From NCBI RefSeq assembly GCF_033115175.1, contig NC_084827.1, forward strand, positions 19,772,001 to 19,836,000: a DNA stretch of 64,000 nucleotides. The letters run 5' to 3'. The notes under the pieces were generated by a model. It searched no databases. It saw only the letters and a program-made list of their open reading frames with translations, and was not told the origin of the DNA. Position numbers and translations under genes: made by a program. This DNA is from Lepus europaeus (Eukaryota > Chordata > Mammalia > Lagomorpha > Leporidae). The stretch's first letter is position 1; every line of letters begins with the position of its first letter. Positions 38,001 through 50,000 of this stretch are shown here, one piece after another.

Positions 38001-41000
38001 ACGTTCTGTACCTGTGGGTCCCAGCACGGCCACCTGCAGGGGGGCCCGGCCAGCCTGACTGCAGTCCACGGTGAAGGTCTGGGGGACGCGGGCCCGGACG
38101 CCGGCACCCAGTCCTGGCCCTGAGCACTTCACCTTCCCAGGGTCTACCACATCCTTCACCGGCACCCGGAACGGGCTCCCTACAAGGAGGACATCAGCCC
38201 TCACCCAGCTGCTGGGGTGGGGCCCCTGACACCCAGGCACCGCACAGGAGGCAGGCAGGTGCCCGCAGCGCTCGGCAACTTGCTAAGAAGGCACAAACGA
38301 GGATCAGTGAGCTTGGCCACAGACGGAGGCTGGGCAAACCTTGCTCGGCTGGGTCATGGGTAAGGAAGAGGCCTTCCTGAATTAGGGACATGCTAAAAGT
38401 GGAATGTGGCTTAAAAAATAAAATGCAGTTTTGACACTGTGGCTGATATGATAAACAAATATGGAAATGAGACCAAGAGGACAAACGTCCAGTCTTGGTG
38501 ACAGTAATTGAAGACACGTGAACCTCAGCGCTGGACCCGCAGGAGTCCAGAGGTGTTCTCTGATGACAAGGAGAACGAGGGGGGCACCAGACTGTCCCCA
38601 CAGGGCCGGCGAGAGTGGCCCGGACTGTGTCTGAGTGACCGGGCCCACAGTGAATGGACCAAGGCCTGGGGCTCCAGATGGGCCCCCCGCACACCTGGGA
38701 TGGGCCGCCCCCCGAAGGTGATGTTGACGTCGTAGTCGCCAGCGGTGAAGGGGATGTACTCCACGGTGCAGCTGCCATCCTTGTTGTCCTTGCAGGACAT
38801 CTTGGCTTCCGAGGGGCCCTCGATGGCCAGGCCGAGGCCTCCGGTGCCGGCGCCCCTGCAGGACGAGGGCAGCCTCCCTCAGCCTGGAGGGAGGAGCAGG
38901 GAAGGGGGCGGGGCCCCTCTGCGACGCTGAGGGGAGCTTGGCTTGGGGGTGGGGCACCCAGAGAGGGGCGAACAAGGTCAAGTGGCCAGGCTGAGGGCAT
39001 CAGAGGCTCAAGTCAGGCTTGGGCCAAGGGGAAGGTACCTGGTCTCCACCGTGAAGCGGTTGGCCTTGTTGACCAAGCCACCCTCCAGCCCTGGCCCGTA
39101 GGCCCGGACCCGGGTGGGGTCACAGCCCTCAGTCACGCCCACGCGGAAGGGGCTCTTGGGCACAGGCACGTCGTCATACAGGACCTCCACCAGATGCACA
39201 CCTGGAGGCGAGCGCCAGAGTCAGCCATGGAGGGCAACTCCCCCAGCCCCGGCCCCCGCCGCCCTGAGCGTGCCCCTCACCCTCTTCATAGGCCGTGTAC
39301 TGCACGCGGTAGGTGCCGTCTCCGTTGTCGGTCAGGTAGGTGTCGGTCTTGGCGCCAGAGGGGTTGAGCACCCGAGCCGTGATGTGGTTGCCACCCGTGG
39401 CTGTCAGGGACCTTGCGTCCACCGTGAACTCAGTGGTCACCTCCCGCAGGACACCTGGATCCCAGGGCAGGCGTGCTCAGCGTGGCCCGGGGGCAGCCTG
39501 CCCACAGCGGGTCCCTCTCTCTGCAGCCCTGGGAGCTGTGAGCCGTCTCCTATAGCCTCTGCCCTTGCTGCCCTCACCGCTCTCCGTCCACTCCAGGCAT
39601 CCCAGCAGGCTGTGGGCCCTTGAGGCAGGCCTGCCCACCCCCTGCTGGTGCCTCCCTAAGATCCCCCACAGATCTCTTGCTGCCCCCTTTGTCCAAAGCT
39701 CTCCCTCGGTATGCGCTGGAGCAGGTGGGCGGAGCCTCTCTGGAAGAGGGACCCTTAAACTGATGAATGAAAGGATCTCCCCAGAAAAATGCTTTCTCAC
39801 TCGCTCAGTGGTCTCCCTGGGGTAGCTGGGGCCCCTAAGGACTGGACTGCCTTCACCCCAGCCCTCGGCTCTGTTCCTCCCCTGACCCTCCACTTCAGGC
39901 TCTGTCTCACTCACCGTGCGGCTCCACGCCAGGCCCTGAGACCTTGACACCGCTCGTGTCGACGGCGGGCTGCACGTGGACGCGGGTGGGGAATTTGGGC
40001 ACGGGGTGGCCCCCATACTTGATGGTGATGGTGTAGGTGCCGGGGAAGGCCGGGCTGTAGGTGATGTGGTAGGTGCCGTCGGCATTGTTGTGGATCAGCA
40101 CCTCGGCCTTGACCCCGGCGTCCGACAGGATCTCGATGGTCAGCTCGGCCTCGCCCGCCTCCGAGCAGTCCACAGTGAAGGTGGCTGCCTCGCCAGCCTT
40201 GCCACGCTCCAGGCCTGGCCCACTGGCCCGCACCTTGCTTGGGTCGAACACGGGCCGGATGGTGGCCTTGAAGGGTGAACCGGGGATGTGGGCCTCGGCA
40301 AACAGGATGTTGATGGTGTACTCGCCCGGCTCCGTGGGCAGGTAGCTGACGGCACACGAGCCGTCGCCGTTGTCCTGGCACTCAATCTTGGCCTCGCAGG
40401 GGCCCTCCACGGTCAGCCCCAGGCCACCCGTGCCGGCACCCTTGGTGTCGATGGAGAAGGGCGCAGGGGAGCCTACCAGCCCACCTGTGAGACCGGGGCC
40501 ATAAGCACAGACCTAGGGGGAGAAGCAGGTGTCTGGGTTCCTTACTCCAGGTCTCTCCCTATCCCCGCCCCCCACCCCCACCACCAGGAGCTACAGCAGA
40601 CCAAGGACACGACAGGTCCAGGAGGGGATACAAAGGTGGAGAGGTGAGACGATCTGTCCTGGGTAGTGAACCTGGGACTTAAGCCCCGGATCTGATTCCA
40701 AGGCCAGGCTCTTAATAGCTAAATTATCTCCAAGGCAAGTCCTGGTGTGGGGAAGGCCTTGGTCCTGGGTCCCTGTGGCCTCTGTCCCGTAACTCATCCA
40801 CGACCGACAACTCCCAGCTGCCACCAGCCCCCGGCCTCCTCACCTTCGAGGGGTCAGGGGGCAGGACACCTTCCACAGCAAAGGGACTGCCAGGCACTGG
40901 GTGGCCGTCGTAAGTGATGTCCACCTTGTAGGGCCCCTCCTCAGGGGGCATGTAGCGCACGGCCTGGGCTTCAGCTCCTCCCACCGGCTCCAGCTTGCAG

Positions 41001-44000
41001 GGGATGGGCCGTCGGGAGGGTGAGGTCATCCGCACGTCCAGCTGGCCCTGACCACCAGCTCCTCGTGTGTTCACGGAGAAGGCCTGCTCCTGCCCCACAG
41101 CCACCTCTGCGTGGAGGACAGGGGACACCATGAGCAGAGACTCCACCCACCCCACCCCCCAATGCCCAGGGAAGCTCTGTGCCCCACTTACTGCTGTTGA
41201 GGCCTTGAACTTTGACTTTGCTGAGGTCCAGTGGAGGTGCTACATTCACCACAAAAGGGCTCTTGGGGACAGGGTCCCCACCATAGGTCACTGTCACTGC
41301 CATGTTGCCCTATAGGGGACAACAGGAGGTCAGAGCTGGTGGCTCAGGCACGGCCTGCAGCATCCCCTTGGCTGGGGTGGAGAACCCCAGGAGAGTGGAT
41401 GAGAGGCAGGGAAGGGCCAGGGACCATGAGGTTGGAGGAGGGACCCTGGGGACCCGGGCCAGCCAAGGGGAGGGGGCCAGGCAGGGGGTGCACACCTGCT
41501 GGACAGCGGTATACTTGACAGTGTAGGAGTAGTCGTGGTTGTCTATGATTTCAAAGTCCTTCACGGCCTCACCCTTGGCCGCCCCAGCGAAGTGCACGTC
41601 CAGCTTAGCCTTGCCGGCTCCCTTGGTCAGCACCGTGAAGTGAGTGGGCTTGCCGACTTCCACACCTGCAGAGTGCACCCAGAGACAGCGGTGAGGGGCC
41701 GGCAACCTGCCACCTAGCCGCAACCTGCCACCGGCCACAGCCCCTGCCCAGATACCCACCTGTGCGGTTCAGCCCAGGGCCCTCAGCCTTGACCTTGCTG
41801 GCATCGTGGGACGGGTCCACCTTGATGTGGAAGGGGCTGGCCGGGATCTCCTAGTGGGGGAAAAGGCGTGGTCAGGGCTCTAGGACGGGACCACCCCCGC
41901 CTGTGCTGGGCTACATGCTGGGTGGGGATGCCCAGGGGACACAGAGTGGACAGGGCAGCCTCAAGGAGCCCCCTTGGTTTCCTCTGCAGCTCGCTGCCTG
42001 CACCCCGGAAGTACTCCATCCACATCTGTGGGATGCTACTTCCCTGCCCCAGATGACAGCACCTGGGAGACGCGGGGCGAGGACTGAGGTACCTGGTTGG
42101 CAAACAGCACCATGATGGTGTAGTGGCCGGCCCCGGGGGGCGTGTACTTGACGGTGAAGGTGTCGTTGTCATTCTTGATGATATCAAAGTCAATGTCAGC
42201 TTCTGCGGGGCCCACCACACCTGGGGCACACTTGATGCCAATGCTCACATCACCTGAGGGGGGAAGCGGGCAGAGGCCGTGAGTGGGGGCTCAACGGCTC
42301 CCCCCACCTCACAGGCCCCACTCAGATCCGTGCGGGCTGGGCTCATCGCACCTTGCCCAGCCTCGCTGCAGTCCACGGTGAAGTAGGTGGGCTCATTGGC
42401 CTTGAGCCCAGTCTTCTCCACGCCGGGGCCGTACACCTTCACCCGCTCGGGGTGACTGCCTTCTCCCACGTTCACCTGCAGGGAGGGGTCAGTGCTCAGC
42501 CTGGTGCTCCTCAGCTGGGTCAGTGTGTGCCTCCTCCAGGGGGCATTCGTGGGAAGAGGGGGGGAGGGTGTGGGGGTGGGGCTGGGAGGACGCACCCGGA
42601 AGGGGCTCTTGGGCACGTTGACGCCGCCCCAGGAGATGATGATGGTGTGCTTGATTGGCTTGGTGGGCACGTAGGAGCACCGGAAAGTTCCGTCGCCATT
42701 GGGGATCACCTTGATGTCGATGGGGCAGCCGTCTGCGTCCTGTGGGCATCACCCAGGCAAGGTTTACGGCAGCGGCCTCCTGAGAGCACCCCAGAGCGCC
42801 CTCTGCTGGCCTTGGCTGGACCAGGCGCCCCAGCATGTGAGCCCAGTGAGCCCCGTGCTGGTGGCCAAGGCCCACCCTGGAAACTAGGAGACCTGGCTGG
42901 AGGCCTGCTGTGTGGCCTGCCCTCCCACATCTGAAATGTACTGGTCAGGGGGAAATAATAAGCCTTTTAAAGAGGGATCATCCTCATAGTTTCAAGAACA
43001 CATCCCTTAACCTCTAGGTACTCAATGGACACTGAGAAGCTGGCTGGGGAAACCAACATTTTAGTTAATGAAGCCCTGCTTGGTTGTCCCCCTGTGAGTA
43101 GGAGCAATGTGTTTTGTCGTAAGAAAATACGACATTTAGAGCTGCTCCCAAGAGAAGCAGCCCTGCCTCTCTGTGGTGCTACAACTGCCAAGGGGCAGCA
43201 GAGGCTGGGCCATGTCCCACCTGGGCATAAAGCTTCAAGTCTCCCTTGCCAGCTGTGCGGGCATCGATGGTGAACTCGGCCGGCTTGTCCACGATGCAGC
43301 CGGTGGGCTCCAGGCCGGGCCCGAAGGCCTTCACCTGTGTGGGGCAGAGAGGAGGGCCGGGTTGGAGCGGGGAGGAGGCCAGCCGGCCCCACGCTAGTGC
43401 AGTACAGGAGCCGGGCCTCACCTTGTCCGGGAAGCAGTCAGGCGGGGCTGGCTGGATGTGGGCGATGAAGGGCGAGTCACGGATGTCCTCGTCGTCACAG
43501 ATGACATGCACGGCGTACTCCCCCGGCTCCGTGGGCCAATACCGCACGTCACAGGAGCCGTCTCCCTTATCGTCACACTCAATCTTGGCTTGCGAGGGTC
43601 CCTCGATGGAGAAGCCTACGGGGAAATGGAGATGGTCAGGGGGCACAAGAGGCCTCCTGGACATGCAGGCAGGTCCCCCACCCCTCCCCCCAGCTCCCAC
43701 CCCAGGTGCCCCCACATCCCACACCCCGCCACTTACCCAGCGTCCCCACCTCCGTGCCAATAGCTTCCACCACAAAGTCGGCTGACTTGCCCACTTGGCC
43801 AGTCTCCAAACCGGGACCCCAGGCCCGCACCTTCTGCGTGCCTGCCTCTGGGCTCACCTGGACTTCAAAGGGACTGGGCCAGAGAGGAGCTGGTGTCAGT
43901 GCCAGGAAGCACCCCCCACCCCCAGAGCTCACCCTCCTCCACACCGCCCCCCACCATGGCCTGGATGGGAAGAGGGCTGGGGAGGAGAGCGCTCACCTGC

Positions 44001-47000
44001 GGGGGATGGCGTAGCCACCCCACGTGATGGTCACCACGTACTTCCCAGGCACCACGGGGTAGTATTCACACTCAAACACGCCGTCCCCGGCCTCACGCAC
44101 CTTCACCGGCTCCTCCGTGCCCTCTGAGGACAAGGCGGCGGGGAGGGTGGGGGTCAACACTGTGAGTCCCCACTGCTCAAGCACCTCCAGGACTGCCACC
44201 CGTGGGCAGGGACCATGGTGTCAGCCCGGGGCTTGACAGCCCAGAGAAGCATGGGGAAGGGCGACTCATTTCCAACTTGCTGATGGGGAAGCTGAGGCAG
44301 CTGGAGATCAGGTGCTCAACACCCCCCTCTGCCTTGCCCCTTCCTCAGGGTCAGGGCCCTGGTCCCATCATGCCACACCACATTTCAGAACCACGCCCGC
44401 ATTTCCTCTCCCTGCACCACCCCCAGGGCACTCACTTGGACCCTTGACCGTGACCTTGAGCTCCCCGCTGCCAGCACCCTTGGTGAACACCTTGAAGTCA
44501 GCCACCTCTTTCACGCGCACACCCTTGGGCTGCAGGCCCCGCCCAGTGGCACGGCAGGCATTGGGGTTACACGCTGCAAGGAGGAGAGAGGAATGGGGGT
44601 ACTGCGGGGGCCCTGGCCAGAGCCTCCGCCTCTCCCCACTCTCCCCAGCAAAGTTCTCCTGAGCCCTCACAGGCACAGGCCATGGCCTCATGCAACCCTG
44701 CCCTGTGCTCTCTCATGTCCCCCACTCAGCAGGGCTGCTGGGAGCCATGCCGGACAGGCAGCTGGCTGCAGCCAGTGCCGCTTGGGACAGAGGCACAGCA
44801 GAACCTGCGCTGAGACAGCCAGGGGAGGACTCATGCTCACACCATGACCATCCACCAGGGCCTTCTCGGAGCTACCACAGCAACCTCCGGAACTGGTCAT
44901 GCCCCAAGCATTCCACGGTACCAGGGACAAGAGCTATTCCGTAGCACACAGGTAGTGCATGGACACAGCCTGCTACAGAAGAGCGAGCCAGGCTTCGCCA
45001 GTGGCCGCAGGCAAAAGAACAGGGCCCTCAGCCTGGCCCGGAGCACAGAACACAGCACGGAGCCCCTGGGGTGCCACCAAACAGCCAATGAAAGAGGCAT
45101 CACCCAGGTCCTCCAGGAGCACAGGCACTTAGACCACCAGGCATACCACAGGAAACAGGCAAGGGCTCGGCGCCTCGGGCCTGCCACAGACTGTGGACAA
45201 GGGTGCGGCACCCAGGGCCTGCCACGGGACACAGGCGATGGCATGGAACCTCGATTTTTATCACAGAAATCACCAGACGAGTGGCAAGGAAACCAGAGCT
45301 GCCACACAGCACGACATGGACATGAGACCTGGGGCCCGTCACAGAAGGCCACGGAAGGGGCGGTTCCACACTGCCTGGGCCATGCCACACAGCGCTGGGG
45401 AGGCCAGTCAGCTATGGCCAAGGCCAGCCCCGCCTCCACCGCAAGTACTAACGTGGTGCCACTTTCTTGGCCTGGTGGGTGATGGGCACAGAGGGGGTGG
45501 GCGGCAGCAAGGGTACTGAGTGCAGGGAGAGAAGCAAGTGGGGAGTCACCAAGTAAGTCCTCACCCACGTGGCCCTGTCATCCCCCCAGCTCTCCCATGG
45601 TGGCCCCTGTCCAGTCCCCTCCCCTCACTGATCCGTGCTGCCCACCCCACCCCTGTGGGTGCAGTGTTCCATCTCCCATAGGTCTTCAGCCCCGGAACGT
45701 GGTGGTAATTCTCTCAGCGGAGGGTTCACTTGAGGATGGATGAAGGGCCCCTACCTTCTGCCACGTGGACCGGGAAAGGACTGCGGGTGATGGGGGCGCC
45801 GGCAAAGGCCACGTGCACCGTGTGTGGCCCCTCCATCACAGGCCTGTAGGTGCAGCGGAACGTGCTGTCGCCCTTGTCCTCCAGGGCCACCTCCACCGTG
45901 TCCCGACGGCCCTGGGGGTCCACGATCACCACAGCAACATCGCCAGTGCCCGCCCCTGCAGGGGATGAAGGCAGTGAGCGCCCACTCCAGCTGCCGGGGC
46001 TGACAGGTCCTGAGACCACCGGGCCCCGGCTCGCCCCACACTGGCAGGGGCTGCCTTTCCCAACACCCCCGGGGGCCCATCCCCACCTGCCGTGTAGATG
46101 TCGAAGTAGGTGGGCTTATTGGCCACATTGCCCACAGGTTCCAGGCCGGGGCCACGGGCTGACACCTTGTTGGCGTCCCCCAGGGCCATGCCCACGTTCA
46201 CCTCAAAGGGGCTGCGCTCGATGTTCTGGCCGGCAAAGAGCACGGTCACCTGCGGGTCAAGGGTCAAGTGTCACAGGTCAGGGGATCAAGTGTCAGCTGG
46301 GAGACAGCAGCTCCGATGGGGAGCAGGCTGAGAGTGGGGTCATGGATGTGAGGGGCAGGGTGGTCTCCGGGAGATACCTTGTGTAACCCAGCGACCTTGG
46401 GCACGTAGGAGACAGCGTAGGTGCGGTCCTTGTCGTTGTTGGGAACGACCTTGGCCTGTGAGGATGGGAAAAGGTTGACAGCCACAGGGATCACAGTGTT
46501 TCCTGAGTCCCCAGCCCTGTGTGACCCCCACAGCGACACCTACGTCGGCCTCCATAGCACAGACAGTGGCTCTGGGAGCCACCTCTCGGCCAGGCCCCCC
46601 GGGGGCCCATGGCTCTGGTTCCAGCCCCAGGCGAGTCCCACTGTCCCACAGGCCTCTGCCCACCTCTTCCGTGTGGCCCTCGGGGTCCTCAATGTAGACC
46701 AGCACCTCGCCCAGGCCGGCGTCCGCTGTCTGCACGGTGAAGTGTGCGGGCTGCAGCACGGTGTTGCCCTGCGGCTCGATGCCTGGGGGGGCAGAGGCAG
46801 AGCCTGGCTCACTCAGGGCGCCCTCTGCAGGCCAGGCGGCCGGCAGGGAGGGCTGGCAGGGGCTCGGCACATACCAGGCCCGTAGGCGAAGGCCTTCTTG
46901 GGGTTCAGCTGCTTGGAGCGGACAGGGGCTCCAGGTTTGAGCTTGGCCTTGGGGAACTGGGACAGGTAGGTCATGACCGAATGCTCGTCCACGTTGGGGT

Positions 47001-50000
47001 CCACGATCTCCTCGGGCGCAATGACCTGTCACAGGGGGACAGCTGGTACATACGAGGCGCCTTCCTAACCCGGCATCTTAGCCCGGTCTCCTTGGAGAGC
47101 TGGCCTCCCGCAACCCTCCTGTACCCCACCCACTGCACCCCATCTGCGAGTGTACCTGGGGCACTCCGAGCCAGTCGTCCGCCTGCTGCATGGCCTCCCG
47201 GGCGTTCTGCACGGGCTGGTTGGGGTCCCAGGCCTCCCAGTCGGGGCAGAGGCCTGGAGAGATATGGAGGGAGAGGACGGTCAGGGGAAACTGGGCAGCC
47301 AGAACTCAGAGCATCTGCTCCCCTGGTGTCCTTAGCAGCCGGGGGGCTCGCACGCCTCCCTTCCCATCCGGCTCTCGGCTCCTGACGGGCCAGGTTCTCG
47401 GAGCTGTGACCATTGGCTGAGCCGCCCATCACTGTGCAGAGGCACGGCAGCCCTCCCTGCCAACAATGAGGTCTTTCTACCCCAGCTGATGCAGGCTGGC
47501 ACCAGCCCCGCCAGCCGGCCTCCTGCCTGCCTAGGGCCCAGCACAGACCCCTGAACACTGGAAACCCCATGAGGGCATCACCCCCAGTCCCAGGCCCCTC
47601 TGGCCTCATTCAAAATGCCTCAAGGGTAAGCAGAGGTCAGAGTCTCTGTCCCACCTCTGTCTGACTACAAGGTGTCCTCACAGCTACCCTGGGTTCCAGA
47701 GCCCTAAGCACTTCCCACGCCAGGCCTTAGGACCAAGGCTCCCTCTCCCTAAGTGGCCACTTGGGGAAACTGAGGCATCAAGGGGCCTGCTGGGAGAAGA
47801 TGCTTTCTCCACACGGCCATCGAGAGGCCAGCCTCAGGAAGCAAGGGAGACGGCCTGAGGTCTCGGTAAAGGGGTGCGGGGCTGGGGGACGCTTGCTAGG
47901 GCCATCGCTGGAGGGGGCGATGTGCGCCGATGGGGAGGGGGCGGCTGAAAGGATGGAATCCATGACTGGCTGGAACAGCTGAGCTCACCGCTGGCAGCCA
48001 CGCCGGCCGTGGGCACCGGTTCAGCAGCTGGGAATGCTTCCCAGGCAGCGGGCCCCCCCCTCCCAGGCCTGCTCCCCGGCTGACCCCTGGGTGGGGGAGG
48101 ATTCCCCCGAGGGGCTGTGGCTCCCTGGAGGTGGGGCTGCCCATCCCAGCGAGGAAGGAGAGAGGAGGAACGCTCAGGAGATGAGGTCAGAAAGGGCGCT
48201 GGACATGGCAGGGCTCGGGGGGTGGAGGGGGCGGAGGGGGGCTCTTGCCTGTGCTGCCTTAGTTTTCTCAGGGCCCGAGTCTGCCCCGCAGGACCAGGTC
48301 ATGGCCTACAGCCAGAAAGGGCAAGGCCGGGTCACATCAACCTCAGCCCACATCATCCTGAGCTCAATCTCTTCCCAAAGCTGTCCTGGGGTCTCACCAC
48401 ACACAGCCTTCCTGGAGTCTACCTCCTGGCTGTCCTGCTACCCATCCTGCCTGGGACAAACGGTGCCTGGGAGGCAAAGCACAAAGTCCATGGAGTAAGC
48501 AGGCAAGGCCCTGGGCTCCAGGTGCAGTTCTGCCACAGGTAAGCTCTCTGCTCTTGGCCACGGCCCCGGTCCCCCTTGGACTTCGCTGTGCTTATCTATA
48601 AACTAAGGGATCCTAGACCTTGCCTGTCGCTGCCGAAGCTGGCCTACCCTTCAGGGAGTCACTTTCAGCTGGAAGAGGGGCAAGCCCCACAGGAGGTCAC
48701 GACCCCAGGTGCTGCACTGGGCCTCTGCACACCAGCGTGTTGGGACAGGCCTGCCGGCCCACTCACCAGGAGCACAGTTGTCCACCAGGGCACCCAGAGC
48801 TTTGCCGTCCTGCCAGTCTCGGTTGAAGTTGGTGATGGGCAGCTGGGGCACCTTGTTCTGGATCCAGCCCAGCAGGCGCTGCTTGGGCGTCTGTTTGCGG
48901 GCGTCCTCATCGTCCTCATCCTCCCACATGGGCATGGAGATGGAGTAGTGCAGGATCAGGGTCCAGATCAGCCCCAGGATGAGCTTCAAGTTCCCATCCA
49001 CAATGGCCTTGCTGTCTGCAGAGCACAGGAGATACCAGGCTCAGGAGGGCCTCCCTCTCCACCCAGCCCTCTCCACCCAGCCCCCCAAGGCGGCCTGCAC
49101 ATACATTGCCCACCTTGAGAACAAAGCTCCTTCTCTCTCTGACCCCACAGCAGGTCCCGTCACCTCTACTCTGGCACCTGAGGCTGGCTCCTACCTATGC
49201 AGTTATCTGTGTGTGTTTGTCCCTTCTGGTTCGGTGTGGCTACCTTATGGAGGTATCTATGACGTACAACAAACCTCACAAATTCGAGTATAATTCGATC
49301 AGCTTTGACAACGGGCATACCCATGAAGCCATCACCATAACTGAGAGTTATAAACCCATCCATCACCCACCACGGTTTCCTGGACACACCCCTTTATAAT
49401 CCCTCCCTCCCTCCTGCCTGTCCTGGTACCCCCTCCCCAGGCAACAACTGGTCTGCTCTCTGTGGCAATAGGTTGGTTCCCATTTGCTAGAGCTGGGTCT
49501 CAGTGCAATCACAGAGGATACACTGTTCTGGATTGTCCTGGCTTCTTTTTGCTCTAGAAACTGGGTTTTCTGTTTCTACGCTGGGAGCCCAGAACTTGGT
49601 AGAGTCTCAGCAAATGCTGGTTGAATGAATACTGTGAAAACTGCCACGGGGAAGACCAGGCAGATCTGGCCTGTTTCACCCTGGAGGCCAGAAAGGGCTT
49701 TTGGAGCAAAGCACTTCTGGGAGGAGGCTTAGAAGTGTCAAGTGCTGGGGGCCAGCGGCACCTCCTAAGAGCCAGGGGACCCAAGTCTCAGAGGCTGAGA
49801 CACGCTGTGCCCATCGCCTTTGGGGAACCTTGAGGAAGGTTCCCCCGAGATTAGTGGACCTCACTCCCCTCTAACAGCCAGAGGGTAACCTCCAGGAGTG
49901 GGTGGGGCCAGTGTGGATCTCTGGAACCAGCTCAGTTGTAAGGGACAAAGCCTGGAGCCTGCTTCTACGAGGCTGGGAGGGGGCAGAAAGCTCATCTTGT

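Noticed and set aside
44870-45400. CRISPR-like regular array
   Set aside because: The units are contiguous and all diverge together with no separate spacers, in a vertebrate intron; this is a minisatellite.
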